Source: Reinekea forsetii (GTDB taxonomy: Bacteria > Pseudomonadota > Gammaproteobacteria > Pseudomonadales > Natronospirillaceae). Taken from it: a stretch of 42,986 bases of DNA. Made by a program: the position numbers and the translations under genes. Within the stretch, counting starts at the first letter, position 1. Each line of letters opens with the position of its first letter. Below are positions 26,212 to 34,654 of the stretch, in pieces. The DNA lies in contig NZ_JAHKPH010000009.1 in NCBI RefSeq assembly GCF_018860385.1, positions 1-42,986 on the forward strand. Direction: 5' to 3'. Under the pieces are notes generated by a model. That model did not search any database, had not been told where the DNA came from, and was given only the letters and a program-made list of their open reading frames with translations.

Positions 26212-26855
26212 TGACCGTACTATATTGGATTGATCTATTTGGAGTGGCCGTATTTGCTATGGCTGGGGCCATAGAAGCCGCGCGAAATCGTTTTGATTTG
26301 TTCGGCGTTCTGGTGCTGTCATTTGTGTCCGCACTTGGCGGGGGCACACTTCGAGATTTGTTGCTCGATGTATCACCCTTGGCTTGGATCGGTGATTTAA
26401 CCCTGGCTTATACCGCCTTAGTTTCTGGTTTTGCTATGTTTGTTTTGGCTAAATTTATCCGAGTTCCCTTTCAGATGATGCTCTATGCTGATGCCATTGG
26501 TCTCGCAGCATTTACCGTAAGTGGCACACAAGCTGCGATAGCGATGGAGCTGCCAGGGCTTATTGTCATCATGATGGGTATGTTGTCGGGGATATTCGGC
26601 GGCATTATTCGCGATATTATGGCCAATGAAATTCCGCTTATCTTTCGCCGAGATGTGTATGCTACAGCATCCTTAACCGGCGCAATTTGGGTGTATTATG
26701 CTCAAAAATTAGGGATGTCGATGAGCTTAGCGGCATTAATTGGGCTAAACATCGTCATCATTATTCGCTTTGCGGCCATTAAATGGCGCTTGTCATTACC
26801 CGCATTCTTAAACACAGCATCGTATCGAAAAGAAAATCATCCGAGGGAACTATGA
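26211..26855 (+). CDS. TRIC-type (UPF0126/YadS) cation channel family membrane protein
   Basis: A 214-residue membrane protein with seven predicted helices formed by two similar halves. Each half carries the family motif: GGGTLRD (about 43-49) and GGIIRD (about 139-144). Prokaryotic TRIC homologues form trimeric potassium-permeable channels in structural studies; the role in bacteria is unclear, and a glycine-related transport role has been proposed for relatives. The gene overlaps both neighbours: its ATG shares a base with the ruvC stop and its TGA is within the ruvA start (ATGA). It is therefore a fully integrated member of the ruv operon, which is unusual. Confidence 0.9.
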   Translation: MTVLYWIDLFGVAVFAMAGAIEAARNRFDLFGVLVLSFVSALGGGTLRDLLLDVSPLAWIGDLTLAYTALVSGFAMFVLAKFIRVPFQMMLYADAIGLAAFTVSGTQAAIAMELPGLIVIMMGMLSGIFGGIIRDIMANEIPLIFRRDVYATASLTGAIWVYYAQKLGMSMSLAALIGLNIVIIIRFAAIKWRLSLPAFLNTASYRKENHPREL

Positions 26856-27457
26856 TAGGTCGAATCTCTGGCATTCTCATTGAAAACAAAGCGCCTGACC
26901 TTTTGGTCGATGTACACGGCGTCGGGTATGACATAAAAGCACCGCTTTCAACAGCGTTTGCACTGCCACACGTGGGCGAAAGCGTCGTCCTACATACCCA
27001 CCTTGCCGTGCGCGAAGACGCTCATGTTTTGTACGGCTTCAACACGCAACAAGAGCGCACGCTTTTTCGTACGCTCATAAAAATCAGTGGTGTGGGGCCA
27101 AAACTAGCTTTAGCTATTTTAAGTGGCATGGAAACACCGCGCTTTATCCAGTGCATTCAAGATCAAGACCCCGGTGGTCTGGTTAAAATCCCGGGTGTTG
27201 GCAAAAAGACAGCCGAGCGATTAATTGTTGAAATGAAAGATAAACTAGCCGCATTGGGCTCAGCAGGCGAAGCACTTATGACGCCATTAGAGGCTCAAGT
27301 GGCACGTGTAGAGCGTCACGATGCATTAGCTGATGCCGAAAGTGCCTTATTGGCATTAGGCTATAAGCCAGCGCAGGCCACTAAAGCTGTTGAAAAAGTA
27401 GCCTTAGACGGCATGAGCTCAGAAGAAATTATTCGCGCTGCATTGAAAGCTATTTAA
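26852..27457 (+). CDS. ruvA: Holliday junction DNA helicase subunit RuvA
   Basis: A 201-residue junction-binding subunit that loads RuvB. The N-terminal OB fold starts MIGRISG, helix-hairpin-helix motifs appear as ISGVGPKLALAILSG and IPGVGKKTAERLIVE, and the C-terminal domain (about 155-201) contacts RuvB. I use ATG at 26852, which overlaps the upstream stop and matches family starts; a longer frame from 26783 adds 23 residues unlike RuvA. Confidence 0.97.
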   Translation: MIGRISGILIENKAPDLLVDVHGVGYDIKAPLSTAFALPHVGESVVLHTHLAVREDAHVLYGFNTQQERTLFRTLIKISGVGPKLALAILSGMETPRFIQCIQDQDPGGLVKIPGVGKKTAERLIVEMKDKLAALGSAGEALMTPLEAQVARVERHDALADAESALLALGYKPAQATKAVEKVALDGMSSEEIIRAALKAI

Positions 27458-27506
27458 CGGTAAACTTTTAAAAAAGCCTTAGACGGACACGGGTAGGAAA
27501 AAACAC

Positions 27507-28526
27507 ATGATAGAAACCGATCGCTTTGTCAGTGCGGTAGAGGAAAGCCCTAGAGAAGTGAGCCAGGATCGCGCTATTCGCCCCGATACGTTGGCTGACT
27601 ACATTGGCCAAGCGGTTGTGCGCGAAAAAATGGAGATTTTCCTTGGCGCGGCTAAAAAGCGAGAAGAGCCGTTGGATCACAGCTTGATATTTGGGCCGCC
27701 AGGCTTAGGAAAAACCACCTTAGCCAACATCATCGCAAATGAAATGGGTGTAAATATCAAGACCACGTCAGGTCCCGTGCTTGAAAAGGCAGGTGATTTA
27801 GCGGCCATGCTGACCAACCTTGAAGAAGGCGATGTGCTCTTTATCGATGAAATTCACCGGTTATCGGCGCATATCGAAGAAATACTATACCCTGCAATGG
27901 AAGATTATCAGCTTGACATTATGATTGGTGAAGGACCCGCTGCGCGCAGCATAAAATTAGATTTACCGCCTTTTACTTTAGTCGGCGCTACTACGCGTGC
28001 AGGGTTGTTAACTTCACCGTTACGCGACCGATTCGGAATTGTAGAGCGACTCGAGTTTTACAGCGTGGCCGATTTAACCACGATTGTGATGCGCTCTGCG
28101 GGGAAAATGAACATTGAAATAGACGAACCTGGTGCTCGAGAAGTCGCGCGTCGTTCGCGAGGAACGCCGCGAATTGCGAACCGTTTGTTACGTCGAGTGA
28201 GAGATTTTGCCGAGGTTCGTCACGATGGTTTTGTGACAGAAGCCATTGCTGATGGTGCTTTGAATTTACTGAATGTAGACCGCGCTGGTTTCGATCAGTT
28301 AGATCGTCGAGTGTTGTTGGCATTAATTGAAAAATTTAATGGCGGCCCCGCCGGTGTCGAAAATATAGCCACTGCACTGAGCGAAGAGCGAGATACGATA
28401 GAAGATGTCGTAGAGCCTTATTTAATTCAACAGGGTTTTTTAATGCGAACGCCTAGAGGGCGTATAGTCACCGATTTGGCCTATTTGCATTTCGATTTAA
28501 AGCCTCCACATAAAGAAACTAACTGA
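27507..28526 (+). CDS. ruvB: Holliday junction branch-migration ATPase RuvB
   Basis: An AAA+ motor of 339 residues that drives branch migration with RuvA. Walker A is GPPGLGKTT (63-71), Walker B is FIDEIHRL (112-119), and the sensor region carries [15 protein letters not shown] with the arginine finger. The C-terminal winged helix ends with TPRGR. It starts 49 bp after ruvA. Confidence 0.98.
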   Translation: MIETDRFVSAVEESPREVSQDRAIRPDTLADYIGQAVVREKMEIFLGAAKKREEPLDHSLIFGPPGLGKTTLANIIANEMGVNIKTTSGPVLEKAGDLAAMLTNLEEGDVLFIDEIHRLSAHIEEILYPAMEDYQLDIMIGEGPAARSIKLDLPPFTLVGATTRAGLLTSPLRDRFGIVERLEFYSVADLTTIVMRSAGKMNIEIDEPGAREVARRSRGTPRIANRLLRRVRDFAEVRHDGFVTEAIADGALNLLNVDRAGFDQLDRRVLLALIEKFNGGPAGVENIATALSEERDTIEDVVEPYLIQQGFLMRTPRGRIVTDLAYLHFDLKPPHKETN

Positions 28527-28645
28527 GCCATTCTTTTTTGCTTTGCAAAGGCTTAGAAAATTATTCATTACAAAGCTTTAATAGGCTGGAATTAGGTCGA
28601 GAAGTTCTTTAGCCTAAGGGCACTATTCATTGAAAGGACATTCTC

Positions 28646-29350
28646 GTGGGCGATTCCTTGTCGTACTGGCATTTAATTTCTAATGCGTCATTTTTAGTTA
28701 AGCTAGTCATGCTTGTTTTAGTGGGTTTATCTATTGCTACTTGGGTGTTCATTTATGAGCGTCGTAAAGTGATGAATACCGCGTCCGCTAAATTTTCTGA
28801 GTTTGAAGAACGCTTTTGGTCGGGCATAGATTTGGCGCATCTCTATCGCCAAGTTAACGCTAACCCTGATGAAGTTAATGGCGGTGAAGTGTTATTCCGA
28901 GCCGGTTTTAAAGAATTTTCGCGCTTAAGGGCGCAAAACGTGACCGATTCTGATGCCATCATGGCAGCCTGTCAGCGAGCAATGCGGGTGGCACTGAGTA
29001 AAGAAGCCGAACGGCTAGATGCTCACCTTAACTTTTTAGCCACCGTAGGTTCAACCAGTCCTTATATTGGCCTGTTTGGTACGGTTTGGGGCATCATGAA
29101 CTCTTTCCTTGGCTTAGCTTCTGTCGCGCAAGTGTCTTTGGCTACTGTTGCTCCTGGTATTGCCGAAGCTTTGATCGCAACGGCTATGGGTTTATTTGCG
29201 GCTATTCCAGCGGTTATTGCCTACAACAATTTTTCAGCTCGATCCGATAAAATGCTCGGCAACTTAGAAGTCTTTGCTGAGGAGTTTGCGTCTATATTGC
29301 ATCGGCAAACGCATATTTTGGCGAATCAAAACAAAAAACAAGGTGCCTAA
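28646..29350 (+). CDS. tolQ: Tol-Pal system proton channel subunit TolQ
   Basis: An inner-membrane protein of 234 residues, related to ExbB and MotA, that with TolR uses the proton gradient to energise TolA. Three membrane helices are seen at about 16-36, 134-156 and 168-190, with the cytoplasmic loop between the first two. The pore motif GLFGTVWGIMNSF is present. The start is GTG at 28646 behind AAAGGA. The usual upstream partner gene ybgC is absent; ruvB lies 119 bp upstream instead. Confidence 0.97.
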   Translation: MGDSLSYWHLISNASFLVKLVMLVLVGLSIATWVFIYERRKVMNTASAKFSEFEERFWSGIDLAHLYRQVNANPDEVNGGEVLFRAGFKEFSRLRAQNVTDSDAIMAACQRAMRVALSKEAERLDAHLNFLATVGSTSPYIGLFGTVWGIMNSFLGLASVAQVSLATVAPGIAEALIATAMGLFAAIPAVIAYNNFSARSDKMLGNLEVFAEEFASILHRQTHILANQNKKQGA

Positions 29351-29352
29351 AG

Positions 29353-29778
29353 ATGTTGCTTCGTAAGCGCCGTAAACCCGTCGCCGAAATGAACGTTGTG
29401 CCCTATATCGATGTAATGTTGGTGTTGTTGATTATTTTTATGGTCACCGCACCGATGTTAATCCAAGGGGTCGAAGTTGACGTGCCTAAAGTGTCTTCTG
29501 CGCCATTAACGATTGATGAGAAAGAGCAGCATTTAATCGTAGCGTTAACCAAAGAAGGTCAGGCCTTAATTGAACGAGGCGAAGAAGAGCCCGCTAAGGT
29601 AGATGATGTCGGTGTGGCTAATTACGTCGCCGGAATTAAAAAGCAGCAGCCTAATTTACAGGTGCTGTTGCGTGCAGACGCAAATGTGCCTTATGGACGT
29701 GTTATGTCTATTATGTCAAGCTTGCAAGCAGCGGGGATGGATTCCGTTGGCCTAATCACAGAGGCACCTAATGAGTAA
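29353..29778 (+). CDS. tolR: Tol-Pal system protein TolR
   Basis: A 141-residue ExbD-type protein with one membrane helix (about 17-35) containing the proton-carrying D20 in PYIDVMLVLL, followed by a periplasmic domain. The gene begins 2 nt after tolQ and overlaps tolA by 8 nt. Confidence 0.97.
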   Translation: MLLRKRRKPVAEMNVVPYIDVMLVLLIIFMVTAPMLIQGVEVDVPKVSSAPLTIDEKEQHLIVALTKEGQALIERGEEEPAKVDDVGVANYVAGIKKQQPNLQVLLRADANVPYGRVMSIMSSLQAAGMDSVGLITEAPNE

Positions 29779-30622
29779 TTCGTTGCCGGAATCGCTGAAA
29801 ATTTTTGGGGTTCCTGTCGCATTCTCCGTCGTTGTTCATTTGGTTGTGGCTGTGGCTGTGTTTAACTCATGGTCGTTTTCAACCTCTGAACCGAAAGCCT
29901 TTGAGATACCTAATTCCATTCGTGCTGAAGTAGTCACCATAGAAGCACCAAAACCTACACCGAAGCCCGTGGTAAAGCCTAAACCAACGCCGACACCTAA
30001 ACCGGTGGAAAAGACCCAGCCAGCGCCAAAGCCTAAACCTAAGCCCGTAGAGCAGCCTAAGCCTAAAGAAACCGTCCCAAAGGAACTGGCAACGACACCT
30101 ACGGCACCACCCATAGAAAAAGAACCAGAACCTACCGACCCAACACAGGCGGAGCTAGAACAAGCGGCCGCAGAAGCGGCTGCTAAGGCCGCAGCTGAAG
30201 AAGCAGCTTTATTTGATGATTTTTTGGCAGACCTCGACGCCGAAGACGCTGAAATTGATAATAAGCTTGCGCAATTAGAGGCCGATAAAGCCCGTGCTGA
30301 GCAAATTGGTGCCGAGATTAATAACTACAAGGCCGCAATAACTCAGCAAATATCATCGCGATGGTCACGGCCTGCCGAGTTACGCTTAAAAGACCTGACC
30401 GGATTAGAAGCCAAGGTATCCGTTAAATTACTACCCACAGGTGAATTGTCATCGGTTCAGCTCATTGAAAGCAGTGGTATGACTACTTACGATCAATCCG
30501 TATTACGAGCCATTGAACGAGTTCGGCGCTTTGAAGTACCCGAAGACCCAGAAGTATTCGAAGCCGGTGGCTTTCGAAGTTTATCCATTACCTTTATTCC
30601 AGAGGATTTAATGCAGCCATGA
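29771..30622 (+). CDS. tolA: Tol-Pal system envelope-spanning protein TolA
   Basis: A 283-residue protein that links the inner-membrane motor to TolB-Pal. It has a single membrane helix (about 13-31), a periplasmic linker, and the C-terminal TolA III/TonB-like domain (about 190-283). The linker is unusual: residues about 57-103 are a run of Pro-Lys-Thr repeats like TonB, and only about 130-185 is the Ala/Glu-rich helix typical of TolA. The protein is shorter than in E. coli (421). Its stop overlaps the tolB start. Confidence 0.93.
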   Translation: MSNSLPESLKIFGVPVAFSVVVHLVVAVAVFNSWSFSTSEPKAFEIPNSIRAEVVTIEAPKPTPKPVVKPKPTPTPKPVEKTQPAPKPKPKPVEQPKPKETVPKELATTPTAPPIEKEPEPTDPTQAELEQAAAEAAAKAAAEEAALFDDFLADLDAEDAEIDNKLAQLEADKARAEQIGAEINNYKAAITQQISSRWSRPAELRLKDLTGLEAKVSVKLLPTGELSSVQLIESSGMTTYDQSVLRAIERVRRFEVPEDPEVFEAGGFRSLSITFIPEDLMQP

Positions 30623-31923
30623 ATTTAAGACGAATATTTACCAGCCTTAGCTTACTGAGTTTGCTGCTCTTAATGCTGCCTGCCCAAGCCGACCTCGAAA
30701 TTGTGGTAACTAAGGGCTACGATACAAAAACCCGCATAGCGGTGGTGCCGTTTTATTGGTCTGGTACGTCGGTGCTTCCAGAGCGCATTGAAAACACCCT
30801 GACTAATAATTTGGTACGAACAGGGCGGTTTGAGCCGCTGGCCCCGAGTGAAATGTTAAGCCAACCCTCTACCGAAGAAGGCATTTATTTTCGAGATTGG
30901 CAGCTGTTAGGGCAGGAGTATCTGGTGATCGGTAACCTAACGCCTTTGCCAGACAATCAAGTAAAGGTGCAGGTTGCACTCTACGATGTTGTAAAGAAGA
31001 CTCGAATGGTGCGAGTTACGCAGAATATTGGGGTGTATCAGCTTCGTGAATTCTCACACTCTATTTCCGATTTATTTTACGAGCGTATCACCGGTGTAAA
31101 AGGGATTTTCTCAACTAAAATCGCCTTTGTAACGCGAAAATCCCTGGGTGGAAATCAATTCGACTATCGATTACAAATTGCCGACGCCGACGGCCAACGT
31201 GCCAGAACTATCTATAAATCACGTGAACCCATTATTTCTGTATCTTGGGCTCACGATGGTAAAAAAATCGCGTTTGCCAATAAAGTTGGCGACCGTTGGA
31301 AAATATTCATTCAAGAGTTAGCCAGTGGTCAAGTGAGATCCATTTCGGATGCACGTGGGTATACCAGTGCGCCGTCATTTTCTCCCGATGGCCGTTATTT
31401 AGCCTATGTGTCGAGTAATAAAAACAGCCCTGAAATATATTTGTACGATTTTCAGACAGGAAAATCGGAACGAATTACGCGAAATACCTACATTGACACT
31501 GAGCCAAGCTTTGCTCCAGACGCAAAATCCTTTGTTTTTACCTCAGAAAAGGGAGGTAGGCCACAAATTTACAGATATGACCTTGCCAGCAAGCGTTCAG
31601 AGCGATTAACATTCGAAGGATCACAGAATTTACGTGCTCGATATAGCACCGATGGTAAGTACTTAGTCTTTGTTCATCAGCTAGAAGGACGTTTTCATAT
31701 CGCCGCGATGGACTTGGCGACAAGAGATGTTCGAATTCTTACGCAGACAAACTTAGATGAGTCGCCATCTATCGCTCCAAACGGTACGATGTTGGTGTAT
31801 GCTACACAACGAGATTCGCAAGGTGTTTTAGCTTGGGTCTCTTTAGATGGGCAGGTCACCAATCAAATGAAATCTGATTTCGGCGATGTGTTGGAGCCCT
31901 CGTGGTCTCCGTACTTGAACTAA
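30619..31923 (+). CDS. tolB: Tol-Pal system beta-propeller protein TolB
   Basis: A periplasmic protein of 434 residues that cycles between TolA and Pal. The signal peptide covers about 1-24 (ending PAQA), the N-terminal alpha/beta domain about 25-165, and a six-bladed beta propeller follows, with repeats such as SWAHDGKKIAF, SFSPDGRYLAYVSS and SFAPDAKSFVFTS. The TolA-binding strand right after cleavage is intact. Confidence 0.97.
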   Translation: MNLRRIFTSLSLLSLLLLMLPAQADLEIVVTKGYDTKTRIAVVPFYWSGTSVLPERIENTLTNNLVRTGRFEPLAPSEMLSQPSTEEGIYFRDWQLLGQEYLVIGNLTPLPDNQVKVQVALYDVVKKTRMVRVTQNIGVYQLREFSHSISDLFYERITGVKGIFSTKIAFVTRKSLGGNQFDYRLQIADADGQRARTIYKSREPIISVSWAHDGKKIAFANKVGDRWKIFIQELASGQVRSISDARGYTSAPSFSPDGRYLAYVSSNKNSPEIYLYDFQTGKSERITRNTYIDTEPSFAPDAKSFVFTSEKGGRPQIYRYDLASKRSERLTFEGSQNLRARYSTDGKYLVFVHQLEGRFHIAAMDLATRDVRILTQTNLDESPSIAPNGTMLVYATQRDSQGVLAWVSLDGQVTNQMKSDFGDVLEPSWSPYLN

Positions 31924-32010
31924 ATTTAAAAGCAGTTCAAGATAGACAAGTCGACCGAACTTAGAATAAAGTGAACGGACAAACAATAAAACAGGAAATG
32001 GGATAGTAAC

Positions 32011-32580
32011 ATGGCTAAATCCAAACTTTTAACAGCTGCGGTATTCTCTTCAGCATTAGTACTTGTCGCTTGTGGCGGTAATACTCAAGATGAAGATACG
32101 TCTAACTCAACAGAATCTACAGGAACAGCGACTGAAGAGCCGACTGTTGAACTAGTTGTTGATGATGAAATTGTTCTAGAAGTTGAACAAGTAGAATCTG
32201 ACGCAATGGTTGAAGTAGATGACATGGCTAGCGATATCGATCAAGCATTGCTTGACCAAACGTTAGTGTTCTTCGACTTCGATCAGTCTTCTATCCGTAA
32301 AGACTTCATGGCTATGCTAGATGCACACGCTATGTTCTTAATCAACAACCCTAACCAAAACGTTGTTTTAGAAGGTCATGCTGATGAGCGTGGTACTCGT
32401 GAATACAACCTAGGTTTAGGTGAGCGTCGTTCTAAGCAAGTTGCAACATACCTTCAGTTGAAAGGTGTTTCTGCAGCTCAAATCGACGTAGTGAGCTACG
32501 GTGAAGAGAAGCCTTTATCTTTAGGTAAAACTGAAGCTGCTTACTCTGAAAACCGTCGAGTTCAGATCGTTTACAAATAA
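32011..32580 (+). CDS. pal: Peptidoglycan-associated lipoprotein Pal
   Basis: An outer-membrane lipoprotein of 189 residues. The lipobox LVAC puts the lipidated cysteine at C21. An acidic, Val/Glu-rich linker (about 25-75) is followed by an OmpA-like peptidoglycan-binding domain with FDFDQSSI and [19 protein letters not shown]. The gene is separated from tolB by 87 bp, and its codon use looks more biased than that of its neighbours, fitting a high-level product. Confidence 0.97.
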   Translation: MAKSKLLTAAVFSSALVLVACGGNTQDEDTSNSTESTGTATEEPTVELVVDDEIVLEVEQVESDAMVEVDDMASDIDQALLDQTLVFFDFDQSSIRKDFMAMLDAHAMFLINNPNQNVVLEGHADERGTREYNLGLGERRSKQVATYLQLKGVSAAQIDVVSYGEEKPLSLGKTEAAYSENRRVQIVYK

Positions 32581-32591
32581 GCTGAGCGATT

Positions 32592-33371
32592 ATGCAGTTG
32601 ATGTATAAAAGAATAAGTGCTGCCCTTATGGGCGGCACTTTTGCGTTTATGAGCGCACAACTTTGGGCAGATGTCCCTATTGTACAGTCTCAAGCCGATC
32701 ACGTGGCTCAAAGCCAAGATGCGGTGCCGTTAAACAGGCAAACCACGGTAGCAGCTGCGGATAACGCGGTTATAGAATCGTTGTTGTTTCAGGTGCAAGA
32801 TCTTCAGTCGATGGTTGCTGAGCAGCGAGGCTTGATCGAAGAATTGCATTATCAAGTACAGGTGTTGCAGCAAGAGCAAAAAGAGCGCTATGTAGACTTA
32901 GATCGGCGCATTCTGTCATTGCAAGAGCAGCGCTCTACAGTACAGGCAAGCCCTGTTGCCGCCACGAACAATGCTCCAGATGACGCAGCACTCTCTGATG
33001 AAGAGATTTTAGCGCAATATAATCAGGCTAAAGATCTCATGCGAGAGCGTGATTTTGATAAAGCCATTGCTCAGCTCTCAGTGTTTACTAAACAATACCC
33101 GCAGCACCCGTTAACGCCTAATTCATGGTATTGGATTGGCGAAATCTACCTTGTGCAGCGAGACACAGCCAGTGCACAAAAGGCTTTTGAGCGTATTGTA
33201 AAAGACTACAGTGACCACGATAAAACGCCCGACTCACTCTACAAATTGGGTGTTATTGCACAGCAATCTGGAAATGCCGCAAAAGCCGCTGATTATTTTA
33301 ATCGGGTCATCAAAGAGTATGCAGACACTCAAAGTGCGAAGTTAGCAAAAGCACGGTTAGAAGCACAATAA
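32592..33371 (+). CDS. cpoB: Cell division coordinator CpoB (YbgF)
   Basis: A periplasmic protein of 259 residues that tunes septal peptidoglycan synthesis with Tol-Pal. It has a signal peptide (about 1-27, ending LWA), a Gln/Glu-rich trimeric coiled coil (about 63-112), and three tetratricopeptide repeats (about 135-255) opening with YNQAKDLM. The first codons overlap a terminator-like hairpin (see 32615-32642), which may lower its expression relative to pal. Confidence 0.95.
   Translation: MQLMYKRISAALMGGTFAFMSAQLWADVPIVQSQADHVAQSQDAVPLNRQTTVAAADNAVIESLLFQVQDLQSMVAEQRGLIEELHYQVQVLQQEQKERYVDLDRRILSLQEQRSTVQASPVAATNNAPDDAALSDEEILAQYNQAKDLMRERDFDKAIAQLSVFTKQYPQHPLTPNSWYWIGEIYLVQRDTASAQKAFERIVKDYSDHDKTPDSLYKLGVIAQQSGNAAKAADYFNRVIKEYADTQSAKLAKARLEAQ
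32615..32642 (+). terminator. Terminator-like hairpin inside the 5' end of cpoB
   Basis: AAGTGCTGCCC and GGGCGGCACTT (32615-32625 and 32630-32640) form an 11-bp stem with one G-U pair and a TTAT loop, ending in a four-base T-run. It sits 35 nt after the pal stop, but inside codons 8-17 of cpoB. Confidence 0.6.
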
Positions 33372-33398
33372 TCTAATCCACGTTAGCCTTAGGCGTTA

Positions 33399-33429
33399 AA
33401 AAATACCGACACGAAGCGAAGGTATTTTT
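33399..33429. terminator. AT-rich hairpin between cpoB and queC
   Basis: A perfect 9-bp stem AAAAATACC/GGTATTTTT around a 13-nt loop; the 3' arm ends in five Ts. It lies 27 nt after the cpoB stop and probably ends the tol-pal transcript. Confidence 0.6.
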
Positions 33430-33535
33430 AGTCAGCGATAAGACTTGCGTGGGTTTTCTCAATGGTTCTCCTGTCGTATCTAATTCGCAAAAATTTACTT
33501 AACATTGTAAAAAACATTCAAAAGGACATCTTCCT

Positions 33536-34213
33536 ATGAAGCCGAAAGCCGTCGTACTTTTAAGTGGTGGACTCGATTCAACAACAGTCATTGCAAAGGC
33601 GCAAGCCGATGGTTATGACGTTTATGCGTTAAGTTTTGATTATGGCCAGCGCCATGATTCTGAATTAGAGGCGGCTAGACGAGTCGCACAGCAGTTTTCG
33701 GTGATAGAGCATAAAATTGTACCGATGAACCTGCGCAGCATTGGCGGGTCGGCGTTAACGGATGATTCAATAGATGTGCCTACTGAAGAGTCTGAAGGAA
33801 TCCCTTCTACCTACGTGCCGGCCCGTAATACAGTGTTTTTGTCGGTGGCTTTAGGGTGGGCCGAGGTGATCAATGCAGACGCAATTTGCATTGGTGTTAG
33901 CGCAGTAGATTACTCTGGCTACCCAGATTGTCGTCCAGAATACATCGCAGCGTTTGAAACGCTGGCTAATTTAGCGACCAAGCGAGGTGTTGAAGGGCAC
34001 CCTATTAAGATTGTGACGCCCTTAATTGACCTAAGCAAAGCACAAACCATTGAACTTGGGCACAAGCTGGGTGTCGATTATTCGTTGACAGTTAGTTGCT
34101 ATCAAGCCAATGATGCAGGTGAAGCCTGTGGTCAATGCGACTCTTGCCGCTTAAGAATTAAAGGTTTTAGCGATGCAGGTGTGCCTGATCAAACTCGTTA
34201 TGTGAAGGCTTAA
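33536..34213 (+). CDS. queC: 7-cyano-7-deazaguanine synthase QueC
   Basis: It converts 7-carboxy-7-deazaguanine to preQ0 in queuosine synthesis, using ATP and ammonia. The PP-loop SGGLDS is at 10-15, and the zinc site is C188, C198, C201, C204, the family C-x9-C-x2-C-x2-C pattern. The length of 225 residues is normal. In many gammaproteobacteria queE sits between cpoB and queC; it is missing here and must lie elsewhere if the pathway is complete. Confidence 0.97.
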   Translation: MKPKAVVLLSGGLDSTTVIAKAQADGYDVYALSFDYGQRHDSELEAARRVAQQFSVIEHKIVPMNLRSIGGSALTDDSIDVPTEESEGIPSTYVPARNTVFLSVALGWAEVINADAICIGVSAVDYSGYPDCRPEYIAAFETLANLATKRGVEGHPIKIVTPLIDLSKAQTIELGHKLGVDYSLTVSCYQANDAGEACGQCDSCRLRIKGFSDAGVPDQTRYVKA

Positions 34214-34300
34214 GCCTTATAGAACGCGGCCTGTAGCCCTGTTTTTGTTTTAATGTCTTTAAAAAACAATAACTTGGGTGACTTTTTTTTAATTTAAGGC

Positions 34301-34328
34301 TTGCGTTAGCAGAAAATTTCAATATTAT
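34301..34328 (+). promoter_or_regulatory. Promoter of the tRNA-Lys genes
   Basis: TTGCGT (34301-34306) and TATTAT (34323-34328) are spaced by 16 bp, followed by a GC-rich GCGCC stretch before the first tRNA. A GC-rich discriminator is typical of stable-RNA promoters under stringent control. Confidence 0.6.
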
Positions 34329-34343
34329 ATGCGCCTCTTTCGG

Positions 34344-34419
34344 GGGTCGTTAGCTCAGTTGGTAGAGCAGTTGGCTTTTAACCAATTGGTCGTGCGTTCG
34401 AGTCGCACACGACCCACCA
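34344..34419 (+). tRNA. tRNA-Lys (anticodon TTT), copy 1
   Basis: A 76-nt cloverleaf with acceptor strands GGGTCGT/ACGACCC, anticodon loop CTTTTAA (TTT) and an encoded CCA. It is identical to the copy at 34495-34570, with a 75-nt spacer between. Confidence 0.97.
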
Positions 34420-34494
34420 CTTAAGAAATTGAATGTAAGTGGTTGATTTTACTTGAAATTGTGGATTTCGCTTTGTAAAATACCGACAAGATTA

Positions 34495-34570
34495 GGGTCG
34501 TTAGCTCAGTTGGTAGAGCAGTTGGCTTTTAACCAATTGGTCGTGCGTTCGAGTCGCACACGACCCACCA
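34495..34570 (+). tRNA. tRNA-Lys (anticodon TTT), copy 2
   Basis: Identical to copy 1 over 76 nt, with an encoded CCA. It shares the promoter and ends at the terminator 12 nt further on. Confidence 0.97.
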
Positions 34571-34581
34571 ACTTTTAAAAG

Positions 34582-34606
34582 AAGGAGAGCCTAGCTCTCC
34601 TTTTTT
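34582..34606 (+). terminator. Rho-independent terminator of the tRNA-Lys operon
   Basis: A 7-bp stem GGAGAGC/GCTCTCC with a 3-nt loop, preceded by AA and followed by six Ts. A textbook intrinsic terminator. Confidence 0.93.
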
Positions 34607-34654
34607 GTGCCTGTTAGAATATCCTTTCCACCTACCTGATTTAATTCGAGCCCT

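Noticed and set aside
29836-30114. Minus-strand Gly/Val-rich frame opposite tolA
   Set aside because: It is a mirror of the Pro-Lys repeat in TolA; the open frame results from repetitive composition.
33372-33535. preQ1 riboswitch before queC
   Set aside because: I looked for a short C-rich-loop hairpin with an A-rich tail near the ribosome site and did not find a convincing match; only the terminator-like hairpin is present.
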